Assembly (NCBI GenBank): GCA_023014335.1
Contig: JAECYW010000003.1
Coordinates: 1,054,001-1,118,000 of the forward strand
Length of the DNA stretch: 64,000 nt
Source of the DNA: Galerina marginata
Lineage: Eukaryota > Basidiomycota > Agaricomycetes > Agaricales > Galerinaceae
Direction of reading: 5' to 3'
Position 1 is the stretch's first letter, and the number at the start of each line of letters is the position of its first letter. Positions 12,009 through 23,085 of the stretch are shown here, piece by piece. The notes beneath the pieces were generated by a model. That model was not told the DNA's origin. It worked only from the letters and a program-made list of their open reading frames with translations, and did not search any database. The position numbers and the translations under genes were made by a program.

Positions 12009-14181
12009 ATGATACCTCTACCAACTGGTGTGGACCTACTCGTCGTGCTAGCCAGCCTAACCGCTGCAGCTTTCTTATACGTAAAAACTAGCAAGCGCTC
12101 TGTGTTAGCTCTTCCCCCAGGGCCCAAGGGACTTCCTGTGATTGGAAACCTGCTCGACCTCCCGAATGGCTTTGAGTGGGAAACATATGCGCGGTGGGGC
12201 AAGGAGTACAGTGAGTTTTATTAGCTCACTAAGCCACCCTCGAGCTGTTCTAATTATGTCTCTTGACTTAAATAGACTCTGGTGTAATTTACCTGAGCGT
12301 AGCTGGAAACGACTTCATTGTACTCAACTCCTTCAATGCCGCCATCGATCTCCTTGAAAAGAAGTCCTCCATCTACTCCAGCAGGTGAGTTCGTGCCAGC
12401 GATGAAACGTCAAAGCAAGCAATTGAATGTATTACTACTTGAAGACCTCGATTCACAATGGTGGCTGAATTGTGAGTTATACCGAATTGCGAGCTCGAGA
12501 AGCTTAGGACCTCATCGTTTTTTCATCATTCGATTTTGATAGGATGGGTTACACGTGGTTCATGCCCGGGATGCCATACGGAGAGCCTTGGAGAGAGCGT
12601 CGGCGCGCATTCGCGAAATATTTCCAAGGTGGCAACCCAGCAGTATACCAAACCCAGCAGCTGGAATTCGTGCGGAAGATGCTACCCCGCCTCCTCGACG
12701 ATCCCGCAAATTTCCTTCGCATAACCCAGCAGTGAGTACTTCTGCTTCTCCCTATGCTGCCCGTCAATGTTTCCGGTATTCCATAACCATCATTAACACA
12801 CCGCCACGACCAGCGCCATCGGCGGCATGGCTTTATCTCTGGCCTATGGACTGCCCATCCAGAGCTCGAACGACCCCCTCGTGAGCCTCGCCCAGCAGGC
12901 CGTCGCCTCCGTCGGCGAGGCAGCCATCCCAGGCGCTTTCCTGGTTGACATCCTCCCGATGCTTCGGCACGTCCCCGAATGGGTTCCTGGCGCCGGGTTC
13001 CAGAAAAAGGCCAGGAAGTGGAAGACGCTGCAGGAAGATTTCCTCGAGGTGCCGTATGACGAGGCTGTGAAGAAGATGGTTCGTGTTCTTTCGCTTGGTT
13101 TTGGTTGTTCTGGTGCTGATTTAAGTTGGTTGTAGGCGGTGGGTGGGACGAGACCGTCTTTCATGTCGACTTTCTTGCAAGATATAGATCAGAGTAAGGA
13201 TGTAAAGCACCAGCAGGATGTTATCAAAGACACTGCTGCTGTTATCTTCGCCGGTAAGGTCTTTTCGTTGTATTCAATTCGTTGGCCATAACAGCCCTTC
13301 GTCGTGAAGCTGGTGCCGATACGACCGTCGCGAGCATTCACACGTTCTTCGCCTCGATGTTGAGTTACCCCGAAGTACAGAAGAAAGCACAGCGGGAACT
13401 GGACAGTGTTCTTCGCGGACGACTTCCTGAATTTGGCGACGAGGCGGATTTGCCATATATCTCTGCGATTGTCAAAGAGGTCCTTAGGTACGTCGTGGTT
13501 TTCGTCCAGAGAATATTGGTAATGACGAACACAACAACCTAGGTGGAGACCTGTCCATCCTATTGGCGTACCCCACTATTCCAGCGAAGATGACGTGTAC
13601 GGAGGATATCACATCCCGAAAGGCGCCATGGTTATCGCTAATGCCTGGTGAGCTCCTACTGTAAAAAGAGTGAAAAAAATAGCATACCGAATAACCAACA
13701 TCACTTGTATAGGGCTATGCTGTTCGATGAAGACGAGTACCCAGACCCGTCAACCTTCAAGCCCGAACGTTTCCTGAAAGACGGGCAGCTCAACCCAGCA
13801 ATCCGCGATCCTGCCTTGATGGCTTTCGGTTTCGGTCGCAGGTCAGCCTAACAAGTTTCCTTATAGAACATTGAATTGATGTTTCATTGTATCCCCAAGG
13901 ATGTGCCCCGGTGTCCAAGTCGCGATCTCCGCCCTCTGGCTGACAGTTGCAACGACACTCGCGACGTTTGATATCTCCAATGCCGTGGGCGACGTTGGGG
14001 TACCCGATCTTAAATATCGTTCTGCGTTGATATGGTCAGTATCGAGTCGCTTTTCCTTGTCGCAGTGGGTTACTTACGATTGTTGATGCGTTGCAGTCAT
14101 CCTCTTCCCTTCAAATGCACTCTCAAGCCGCGCTCCAAGGACGCAGAGGCGCTTATTCGATCTGCAGGTGATTCGTATTGA
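12009..14181 (+). CDS. Cytochrome P450 monooxygenase, copy 2 (tandem paralogue)
   Basis: Eleven exons encode a close paralogue of the gene at 9328, in the same orientation. Anchor: VDLLVVLASLTAAAFLYV. Hinge: LPPGPKGLPVIGN. I-helix: AGADTT. ExxR: in KEVLR. Meander: FKPERF. Heme loop: FGFGRRMCPG. The two proteins align over their whole length with shared intron positions, except that the intron after the K-helix WRP motif in copy 1 is missing here. The 3' end reads CTLKPRSKDAEALIRSAGDSY. The tandem arrangement indicates local duplication. Such families in mushrooms are annotated as O-methylsterigmatocystin-oxidoreductase-like, but that name says little about the reaction. Confidence 0.9.
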
Positions 14182-15477
14182 TTGATTTCTGGGACGATCT
14201 CGTGGAGGAGACGATTCGAGGCGAGATGGTGAAGGCGACGGACCAGAGATGTCGATGAGCGTTTAAAGAATAGAGTCTTGGACACTTCGCAGACTCGCAT
14301 AGCTGGATAATTGTTTTTATTTATTGACAAGCTTAGGGCCAAGCTGGGGGCTTGAATATCGGTTATTATCAACGAGATGCAATGCCGGAACAGATTACAT
14401 ACCAACATGAACAAAATCAACGAGAATGTCGAGAAAGCATGACCATGGCGATGACCACCCAGAAGTGGCGAAACGTAGGCCAAGGAAAAATGGCATGTTC
14501 CTCTCCAATTCCATTCATCCGTCCTTGGCTTCCTCTGAGATCATTGTCGTCCGCCCATTCCTGCATTTTTTGCCTTCAAGCCTTTGTACATACCCCAGCG
14601 CTCCTGCTTGGCACGAAGAACTTCTGTCTGCACAAGCCTGTTGTCGGTTAACGAACAAGAATTATAAGAACTGGCAAAACTTACCCGATAATTTACACTG
14701 CCCCAACTTGAGTGCTGTTTCGCGAGCTGCTGACCATACCGAAACCAACATCAAATACCTCGCGAGAGTAGACCTCGCGTCGTCAGACATGACCACAGAG
14801 TGTGTCGAGGAATGTGCAAAAAATACAGTCTTTTGTCCTGGAGGCGAGGAAGAAGAGGGCTCGCCCCCTTGGTGCTTCCTATGCAAAATCCATGTGTGTT
14901 TGCTGGTGTACAAACTCCTAGCTGGCCATGTGTAGTTCGACGAAAGGGTTCTTCCGTGGTCTAGAGAACGAAAATGAGAGTTAGAGCCAGTCAAAGGGGT
15001 CGGAGATGGTGGTTTGCTCACGTAGATCCGGTTAGCGTCCTTCTGTTATCCTGTTCCATTGTCTAACTTTGAAGGCTCTTCGATGCACGTGGTTCTTCCA
15101 GGTGATCAACCCGCTGGACGACGCGATGAAGGCTAAGAAAAGGGAGAAACAAAAAGGTGACTATAGCATCGAGAATGAGGAGACAACGATGTGTTGCTGG
15201 GTTTGCGGCAAGCAAACTGAATAACACAGGAATTGTCAGAAATACGACAAAAAAGTGACAAATTTGTATATGCATACATTTTTCAACGAAATAGGCGAAA
15301 GGCGCGAAAGACTATGACCAAACGTTGAAAAAAAGAACCTGGACGCTTCCTAGAATCGGGGTAACAACTAATGCATGAATGTCAGCAAATAAAGTGCAAA
15401 TATGGAACGGATTACACACAGATCACGAGCGAGGCTCAACGAAAAGGTTGACAAAAGCATGATCGTTGGCAATGACG
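14182..15477. other. Unresolved region with minus-strand splice signals and an internal duplication
   Basis: Segment 14340-14460 resembles 15355-15477: both contain GGAACxGATTACA, a tract of AACGA..A, and AAAGCATGA. They are probably diverged direct repeats. On the minus strand a well-formed intron occurs at about 14962-15022 (GTGAGC donor, CTAAC branch, CTCTAG acceptor), and another candidate donor GTAAGT lies near 14680. The flanking frames did not join into a convincing protein. I suspect a short, possibly non-coding, spliced transcript but cannot define it. Confidence 0.3.
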
Positions 15478-15918
15478 CTCAGTAAAAACGGAAATTCGGC
15501 ATTAGTCATGTAGCAGTCAGTATTAGTCGTGTAACAGTCACGCAATAGTCAGACTTGCAAGAAACCTGACTTTAGCCCGACTAGATTTTTTGACTATGGT
15601 ATGACTTTTGCTGGCTTTTAGCCGGCCAAAGTCAGAGGTTTCGAAATTCAATAAATTTTAATTGTACCGGCATGTTGAAGGTTCGAACCAAAAGCTTTGA
15701 CTACATGAAAATGTAACGTAAGTACTACATTTCATTTACGTGTTAAACCATTGAGCTAAGCTATCAATACAAATCCGATGGCATTCCACGTAATGACAGA
15801 CATGCAACCCATGTCAGGTAATAGTCAGGCAAATAGTCCGATTCTAGTCAGACTTCTTGCAAATATGACTTTTGTCCGACTTTTGCGTGACTAATGCCGA
15901 ATTTCTCTTTTTACTGAG
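15478..15918. mobile_element. 441-bp MITE with 7-bp target duplication
   Basis: The termini match as inverted repeats over 31 bp with two mismatches, starting CTCAGTAAAAA and containing AAATTCGGCATTAGTCA. The element is flanked by a perfect AATGACG direct repeat (15471-15477 and 15919-15925). Subterminal GTCAGACTT and GACTTTTG blocks also repeat in inverted order. No transposase is encoded. The 7-bp duplication could be a hAT-like 8-bp duplication with one diverged base (C/G just outside). Confidence 0.8.
15680..15760 (-). other. tRNA-like core (A-box/B-box) inside the MITE
   Basis: Read on the minus strand, TAGCTCAATGG matches an internal Pol III A box and GGTTCGAACC matches a B box, about 70 nt apart. 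The stems do not form a sound cloverleaf and no anticodon can be assigned, so this is a tRNA-derived or SINE-like segment rather than a tRNA gene. Pol III transcription is inferred only. Confidence 0.45.
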
Positions 15919-16011
15919 AATGACGTGCCATCATCCATCCACAGGACTATGGGCGTATATATTGGGCAAAATTATTGTACTTAGTTCTCGTTCCTAAATG
16001 ATATAATTTCA

Positions 16012-16398
16012 TTGATGATCATGACAAAATTGCCATGATCATGGTATTTTCCAATGATCACGTTACCAAAATCACCATGATCACGAACGGAGTTGGTTTG
16101 TGATCATGATGCAAAACCAAATTGCCTTCACCGAGAATCTCTTGATCGAACGCGAAACAAAGCTTCACAGAGCATGATTAGTTCTGGATTTCGGGTCTGT
16201 CTTCTTTGTTTTTGGCCGTGATCATGAGGCTTCAATTCAACGTTGCCATAATCATGGGATGATCATGATCAAAACTCGCTTTCAACTTGAAGTACGTCTT
16301 TTTTTTGTTTTCAACCATGATCATGGTAACTCCAACTCATTCTCGTTCACGAAAACTCATCAACCTTCTTCACCAGGCCTATTCTCTCATGATCGTGC
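16012..16398. repeat. Cluster of TGATCA palindromes upstream of the integrase gene
   Basis: In under 400 bp there are about ten copies of TGATCA(T/C) or its one-base variants, often extended to CATGATCATG. They cluster immediately 5' of the integrase-like gene at 16464 and are rare elsewhere nearby. Such arrays resemble subterminal transposase-binding repeats or an operator cluster. No matching array was found on the other side, so the element boundary is not resolved. Confidence 0.55.
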
Positions 16399-16463
16399 TC
16401 ATATAAGCCATATAAGAACACCTGGTTGCCAAGTCAGCTTGAAGTTCCGGCTTACTTCCTGCC

Positions 16464-18301
16464 ATGGCTGACATAGAAGCGTCTCTAGCTCTCCATACAA
16501 TACGACTTGCTTACAAGGAGCTTGGACTTCGAGTCAATCGGGCCATCCATACTCAGGTTGGAGATGAAGCCCGACTCAATGAACAGGCTGGTGACGCCCA
16601 CAGACTTATGACAGCTCTCGAGTTGGTACGTACCATCAAAGTTCAAAATTTTCAATTGTGAACTTAGAACATTTCTAGCATGCAGCAGCGATACCACCGT
16701 CTGAATACCATATCATAACGGAAGGTATCACCAACATGCTCCAAGCACTTGAAGCTGCTGCTCGAGACTCCCGCGACCCTCGTCCAGCTGAAGAAATTGT
16801 AGTTTCACGACATGTCCACACTGGGCGTCCTGGGCGACCACGCATCGAGATCAACCCAGTTTTTTTGGATGTAGCCCTGGAGCTTCGAGGTCCCACAGGT
16901 ATTGCTCCAGTGGTTGGAGCTGCTCCTCGCACAGTTCGCCGAAGGGCTCTCGAACATGGTCTTGTTGAACCAGGTGCACCTGTTTACGTTGACACCCCCG
17001 ATCCGACAAACCCCGACCGTACCATTCGAACCTATACATCTTCTGCACCTGCTGTGACCACCATGACAGATGGGCAACTCGATCAACTTGTTTTCCAAGC
17101 TCTCGAAATTTTCCCCTCCTTTGGACGGCGCATGCTGGATGGCTTCTTCCGAAGTATCCAAGAGCACGTTCCTAGAGAGCGCCTCCGTGCCTCTTATTCG
17201 CGTGTCCGTGGTGCCCCAGCCTCGCTGGTCAATCAACCCATCCAACGCCGAGTATACCAGGTTGCCGGTCCGAATTCACTGTCCCATCATGACGGACAAC
17301 ACGGTATGATTCCTGTCATTCATTTTGACTTTAATTGAACTGATCTGTATTCTTAGGTCTCAAACGCTGGGGCTTCATCATACATGGTTTCATTGATGGG
17401 TTTTCACGCTATGTCACTGGGATTCAGGTTGTCGATAACAATCGAGCCCAAACTGTCCTTTCTTTGTTCATCAACAAAGTCATTGCTCACGGCATTCCTA
17501 GCCGTGTTCGTGGCGATCACGGAACTGAGAATCTTGAAGTGGCTGAGTGGATGGAAACACGGTTTGGTGTCGAACGGGGTTCGTACATATGGGGAAGGTC
17601 AGATGGAGCCTATCTTTGGATCTGCAGTGTTCCAAATCCTCGTTTGGCGGCTGACTTAATTTACTCTTATATGATGTAGAAGTGTTCATAACATTCGAAT
17701 TGAAAGGCTGTGGTGCGATGTTACTCGTGGCTTTGGGCTCAAGTGGCACAACTTTTTCCTTGAGCTTGAATTTGCATGCGGCCTGAACCCTAATCTCGAA
17801 GCTCACATTTGGCTTCTCCACTTTCTTTTCTTGAAGGCAATTCATGAAGACGCTGAAGACTGGGCCAATGTTTGGAATAACCACAAGCTTCGATTCGACC
17901 AAGAAAGAACACGTAGCCCTCGTGATATGTTTTTCTTCGGGATGATTCAAAACGGCCCTCGTGGGTTATCGGTTCACAACCAACCACTCATTGATGAACC
18001 AATCGAGGATCTTGCTCATTATGGTGTTGACTGGGAAGATCTTGACGATCCTAACATCCTTGAACACCATGAGCGCTTCAATCCTGACGATTTTGACGAT
18101 GCCAATCACCCCTTCGACACGCATGCCCCAAATCAGCTATCCCACGTTGAGATCCCAAAGGTCTCGTGCCCTTTTGATGACGAGACACTGGAAATATTTA
18201 ATACACAAATCTCGTCCCTACCATTTTTCACTTCTCGTAACATGATCTCTCGCCGTAATCTTTGGATTCATGCTCTTGCTTTGTGTCGCCAGCTTCAATA
18301 A
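16464..18301 (+). CDS. Integrase-core (DDE, rve-like) transposase protein
   Basis: Four exons join in phase (introns near 16625-16679, 17304-17356 and 17598-17680). The N-terminal half contains a helix-turn-helix-like GAAPRTVRRRALEHGL after a GRPGRPRIE basic segment. The catalytic part shows three acidic positions: IHGFIDGFSRYV (first Asp), RGDHGTEN (second Asp) and HNIRIERLW (Glu), with 34 residues between the second Asp and the Glu, matching the D-D-35-E layout of retroviral-type integrases. The frame is intact to the stop. Integrase-core proteins of this sort are found as stand-alone DNA transposon genes in mushrooms. The TGATCA cluster directly upstream and the gene at 18398 are its likely partners. 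No element termini were found. Confidence 0.8.
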
Positions 18302-18397
18302 ACATATTCCATTTCTAGTGAATGTGCCTGATTATATAAGATATCTAATCAAGTCAACGAGTCGGTATCGGGGTTTTGATTGGCCTTCCTCCAAATA

Positions 18398-19978
18398 ATG
18401 ACTCCTCCGTCACCTCTGCGCCTCAGGGCCCGACAGATCCCTCGTAATACTGTGGTGCCAAGAGCCTCCAGCCATACACATCATATATCAGAACCAGAAC
18501 GGCAACTCCCTGACAGCCCTGGATCGCAGACCTCAGAACTTACAGGTGTGTTTTCAATGTGCTAACGATTTACCATAATAGTGACCAAAGAGCTGACTAT
18601 CAGTTCAATAAATAGAACTTCCTTCAGATGGTATTTTTCTATGCAGAATAAAACTGACCTAAACCTGATGATGTTCAAGGATCGGACTCAGAAACCCTTA
18701 ATCAATATATCGATATTCCCCGGCTTGCTGGAGACATAGATCAAGGCCGTTTTCAGCACTCTTTGTCACGCATAGGAAATATCAGTAAGTGACTGTCAGT
18801 CTTTGGAAATATTTTGGCTGTTTCATTGGCATTTCATTTAGCTTTATCACTTCCAAGCGAGGTAGTGACCCCCGCCGCAACATTTCAAGATGACGTACAG
18901 GACCTTGAGCTGCCCACTCAACCCCAGAATGTTCCACAAGATGTTGCATTGCCCTATAATATACCATTGGCTATGGCTAGTCCACAACTCGAAGCAGTTC
19001 GGCTCCAGCCATCAGCAAGCAATAGTCAAACTGAAGAAGGTAGACACAACACGTTTCAAGTTTTCAACCCTCTAATACGTTAATTTTCTTTTTCCAGCTG
19101 CGATTGCCCAAGTTTCCCCAGTGCCTACTGCTCCTGACTGGTTAAAACATGCCTTGCTATCTCTTTGTATTACTCCACGCCGGGAAGCCACCTCTCAACC
19201 AATGGTTACGCAACATATTCCAGGCCTGGCTATTGAGTCTTCTCAGACAAGTGACCATCCGGAAGTTTCCCCAGTTGTTTCTTCTCTCCAGCCTGAGGTA
19301 CGTTATGATTTGAGCTAGTACCAATGTACAGTGGTTCATCAAACTTATCACGCCCTTAAGATTCGAGTTCAAGTCAGAGAAACTGAGCCAAATCATGGAG
19401 CACTATTTCCACCTCCCACTAGCGGTCATTCTCAGCTAGTATCGTCATCGACATCAGCCATAACAATTGAAGAATTTCTAACAGAACATTTTGCTGCCAT
19501 AGCAGAAGAACTTGTTCTGCTTGACAACAAACGATTTCGAACTGCTTACCGGCACTATCGCCATATGAAGCTCCTGTCTCTGATCTTTAGATCGGTTGGC
19601 ATGGACGTCAACGCACCCTCAAAAGTAGGAACGATTTACCTCATGGGACGTTGCACGCAGATCAATTACCATCAGATCTTCCTGTGGTCCGGTATCACAG
19701 CTGGAAACTTCCGCAATTATAAAACAAAAATTCAGGACGCAGAGCGGATTTGCATGCAGTTGGAAGTCATTGTTGCCAACAATACGTCTCTCACCGCTCA
19801 TGCACAGCAATCACTTTTTTATCTTCGAACCTTGGCTGGCCAGCCAGGATATCACAAACACCCAAGTGAGTATCTGGGCGAGGAGGACAACAACTGGCCT
19901 CTGTGTTTGACTTGGTCGATCAAGGACCTTGTCGAAAATATCTTGAGCCATTATCAAGGTATTATTCACAGTAACTAA
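18398..19978 (+). CDS. Hypothetical companion of the integrase gene
   Basis: Starts 97 bp after the integrase stop on the same strand. About six exons join: MTPPSPLRLRARQIPRN to 18545; then segments beginning GSDSETLNQY, LPSEVVTPAA and AAIAQVSPVP; and a last large exon from about 19360 (IRVQVRETEPN) to the stop. The N-terminal half is Pro/Ser/Gln-rich and probably disordered. The C-terminal half, from TIEEFLTEHFAAIAEE, is helical and contains TAYRHYRHMKLLSLIF. No known domain is recognised. Its position suggests an accessory protein of the same mobile element. Exon borders between 19310 and 19360 are the least certain; I chose the acceptor that keeps the frame. Confidence 0.55.
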
Positions 19979-19994
19979 CGATATACAAGTAATG

Positions 19995-22610
19995 TTATTT
20001 TCTAATGTATTGTTGGGATATATCTTCAAATTCTCTTGAAATTGCATTGTCAGATAAATCTAATGTAGCATGGAAATAAAGACTCACCAAGGTGTCTTCA
20101 ATTATTTGTTGAATTTTGTGTTGATCCATCACCAACGGAAATGGAAGGTTTTCAGCGCCATTGTCTTCTACCTGCTTGATCCATGTCTCCCACCATGGCA
20201 GTATCTTTCCCTGCTTCATGCGTGAGTCCCATTGAGTAACTTTGCACAATAGGTGTTCAACAAATAGAACATTGAACCCAAGTAGAGCCTTGTCTTCAGG
20301 TGACAAATATTGATCGAGATGAGTGAAAACACTTTTGAATCCAACCTGTATTTTCTCAACTTCCATTTCAACCTTTTGTCCAGCCTTCTTGGGCGTAAGA
20401 CCCAAGCCTAGGATTTCGAGGCCTCTATATGCACCTAGATCTTGGTTACTAGCAATCCATGCTGCAAGCGCTTCAGGATCTGGGAGAGTGACCAACTTCA
20501 GCAAAGCGACAGCATTTGTGCAATGTAGCAACGTCAATCCTCCACCGAGCCCAGGAAAGTGGAAACTTGCAATCAACATCATGATTTCATCCCACCCTTT
20601 TTTTGGACCTGCCCAAGTGCTGGGATCCTGGTCAAGCATGTCGCCAAGAAACTCCACCCAAGCATCTTGAACCTCCGCTGCCCAGTATGGCTCAAATTTT
20701 TCGCGTACTGTCTGCTTTTGACCTCCTCGAAGAGTTGGTGTTGCGCTCAGAAAATTGTTTGCAGTTCCCCAAACGCGCATGTCGTCATAGTCAATATATC
20801 CTTCAATTCCAGATCCTGATTTGTCCAAAGGAAACCCCTTGTCAATCAGTAGCTTTGCGTTTTTGTTGATTACCGTTTGGAACATCTCTTCCATCTCATC
20901 CAGAGAAGAGGAAAAGAAACCTGATGGTCGTGTGATAGACTCCAAGAAGTCCTTTGTTCGGAAGCCTTGCCCAGTTCCCATCCATGACAAAAGATTTGAT
21001 AGACCTTCTCGGGTGGTGAGCTTATGACCAGGGATATGTTTTTGAAGCAGCTGAAAGCCCAGCGAAAACTCTCGTGCAGGATCCGTCTGGTCTGGATTAT
21101 AAATTGACGCGCAGTTCTGTGTTGGGTGGTATCCAAGTAAGACATTTCGGCAAATAGAATGGACTGGAGGCAAGCCTTTTCTATAATTGAGAGCTTCTTG
21201 CAAAATTATAGCTGGCCTTGCAAGAAGAGGACCTTCTAGCCCAGCTGTCAAAAAGAAGTCTACCGTGTTTCCCTGAAGCTTAGGCAGAGGTCCACTTTTT
21301 GTCGTGATGGATTTTGGTAAAGACCTCTTCTTGAAAGATTTTGGCAAAATGGCTGGTACTTCAAGTGAGTCATCCAAGTTGTTGTCCAAATTAACAGGTC
21401 CACCGACATGGCGCTCGACCATTTGCTGGGTGACAATGTTACCCAGTTTAGTGGCCTTTTCAACTAAGCCAGGGTTCTGGGAAATACGGTTTGTGATAGC
21501 ATCGTACAAAGGTGCCAGCATTCGGTCTCGGTTTGCTATGACTGCTGGTGCAAATTTCTGAGAGCGGTTGTATTTCTCTTCAAAGAGTGATGCAGGACTT
21601 TCGAGAAACTTTGAGATTGTAGTCGATGCAAAAATGCCAGTTCCACCGCATGCAGACGCAATACAAGACAAAATAGCGGCCCGTGTTATACTGCGATGAT
21701 AAATGGTGTCGTCGTCGCTGGAAGTGTGTTTTCGAGACCGTGTTTCATTGTCAATAATGCGGAGTGGCGGCATTATGAATTCCTTCACCCAGAATTGCTG
21801 AATTATGTTGATTGCAGCAGTGTAGATGTCATTAGGCCCAAGACATAAAATTCGTCCAGGTAGTGATATGTGGGGTAGTTTGACGACTGATCCTGAACGC
21901 GATGGAACGGCTGTACGAAGGCCATAAAGATTGAATGGAACACTGGAAGGCGATTCCCGGATTTGCCCCAGTCTTAGTTTAACTTCAAGGTCAGGCTCTA
22001 AACGCTTTGGTTTTGTCTTTGCACCGACTTTTTGGGCATTGACCTGCGTCGTAAAGAGCACCAAAACATGTTGGACGATATGGTCAACAAGATCCGCAAA
22101 GTGTGGGGCTGCATTTTGTAGTCCAATGTAGCCATGTAGTTGGTGTATTTGAACAAGGCGTTTCGCCAGTCGAGGTCCTGTTGACGAACACCAGTCAAAA
22201 ATGGTGATCAAAGATTGGCAAATCTCTCGACAAATCCCTCGTTGAACGATATCCGTGTGTTTCAGATATAATGCCATTGGAGTCAAATTGCTTGTTGCAC
22301 CTTGTAGTAGATGAAATTGAACGTGGGCCAACTCGATTGAATCTCCAGGAAGAATATGAACATATCGGGATAGCCAGCGGTTATTCTTTGCTTGTTCAAA
22401 CCACAGCTTGACGATGTTACTGGTAGACGATGCTCCAATATTGTAATCCAACTTGGTCTGGAACTCAGCATTACGAGACCCTTTAGGGATCGTTTTTGTA
22501 CCCCAGGAGCCAGTTTCGTTCCCACGATACGAGTACATTTGCCCCCGATTAGGAAGGTGATCACATGTTCCCTTTCTATTCATCCACTGGATCCAGCATC
22601 TGCAGAGCAA
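19995..22610 (-). CDS. Large hypothetical protein (871-codon open frame)
   Basis: A single uninterrupted frame of 871 codons, without introns, ends only 17 bp from the convergent companion gene. The sequence is mostly globular and helical; it contains a GYIDYDDMRVWGTANNFLS segment and an acidic C-terminal third, but I recognise no domain. The 5' end is preceded by a good acceptor (TCTGCAG at about 22602), so the ATG at the start of the open frame may not be the real start; a first Met at MNRKGTCDHLP is a reasonable alternative. The giant element begins about 140 bp upstream, so promoter or 5' exons may have been separated from this frame. It could belong with the integrase-like genes on the left. 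Confidence 0.6.
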   Translation of the reverse strand: MLCRCWIQWMNRKGTCDHLPNRGQMYSYRGNETGSWGTKTIPKGSRNAEFQTKLDYNIGASSTSNIVKLWFEQAKNNRWLSRYVHILPGDSIELAHVQFHLLQGATSNLTPMALYLKHTDIVQRGICREICQSLITIFDWCSSTGPRLAKRLVQIHQLHGYIGLQNAAPHFADLVDHIVQHVLVLFTTQVNAQKVGAKTKPKRLEPDLEVKLRLGQIRESPSSVPFNLYGLRTAVPSRSGSVVKLPHISLPGRILCLGPNDIYTAAINIIQQFWVKEFIMPPLRIIDNETRSRKHTSSDDDTIYHRSITRAAILSCIASACGGTGIFASTTISKFLESPASLFEEKYNRSQKFAPAVIANRDRMLAPLYDAITNRISQNPGLVEKATKLGNIVTQQMVERHVGGPVNLDNNLDDSLEVPAILPKSFKKRSLPKSITTKSGPLPKLQGNTVDFFLTAGLEGPLLARPAIILQEALNYRKGLPPVHSICRNVLLGYHPTQNCASIYNPDQTDPAREFSLGFQLLQKHIPGHKLTTREGLSNLLSWMGTGQGFRTKDFLESITRPSGFFSSSLDEMEEMFQTVINKNAKLLIDKGFPLDKSGSGIEGYIDYDDMRVWGTANNFLSATPTLRGGQKQTVREKFEPYWAAEVQDAWVEFLGDMLDQDPSTWAGPKKGWDEIMMLIASFHFPGLGGGLTLLHCTNAVALLKLVTLPDPEALAAWIASNQDLGAYRGLEILGLGLTPKKAGQKVEMEVEKIQVGFKSVFTHLDQYLSPEDKALLGFNVLFVEHLLCKVTQWDSRMKQGKILPWWETWIKQVEDNGAENLPFPLVMDQHKIQQIIEDTLVSLYFHATLDLSDNAISREFEDISQQYIRK

Positions 22611-22741
22611 GAATAATGTAGTACGGGAATGAGTGTCTGCTTTTGTTCGCTTCGGTTACGATACACTAATTTGGCAGGAAACGATGACGGGCCCACCTGA
22701 GCGGTGCAACTTCTGTGATCCGTCCTGAGAATTCTTGGAGA

Positions 22742-22749
22742 ATTCTCGC
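22742..22749. repeat. Left target-site duplication ATTCTCGC
   Basis: This 8-bp sequence recurs exactly at 56578-56585, immediately outside the matching inverted terminus. It sits in a small palindromic context (GAGAATTCT TGG AGAATTCTC). Confidence 0.8.
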
Positions 22750-22764
22750 TAGGGCTGCGCACCG
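22750..22764 (+). repeat. Left terminal inverted repeat of the giant element
   Basis: TAGGGCTGCGCACCG, followed by CGGGT-rich subterminal sequence to about 22810 and then CTTTG/GTCTTT-rich sequence to about 23050. No gene lies between the terminus and the transposase stop. Confidence 0.7.
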
Positions 22765-23085
22765 TACCCGTACAGACGGGTCCTACGGGCGGGTCTTGCG
22801 GGTAAATGCCCGCATCAGGAAAAGGACCTTTAGCCCTAGGCCAACCTGGGTCAACCTGGGTAATTACATGGCTTTGAGGATGCTTTGCATGTCTTTGCAA
22901 GTCTTTGACGTCTTTCAAGGGTCTCAGGTCTATTAGGAAATACACTTTTGATTCCAGATCAATCTAGGTAATATTGACTTTCGGAAAGCATATTTAAGTC
23001 TTTATATGTCTTTGGATAGCCTGTAGTGCTCCTGGAGTGCTTTGCAATATATAATTTAATATAGTATATATACTAATAGTACGCT

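Noticed and set aside
22721..22742. GAGAATTCT TGG AGAATTCTC palindrome as an independent element
   Set aside because: Too short; it is better viewed as the local context of the target site.
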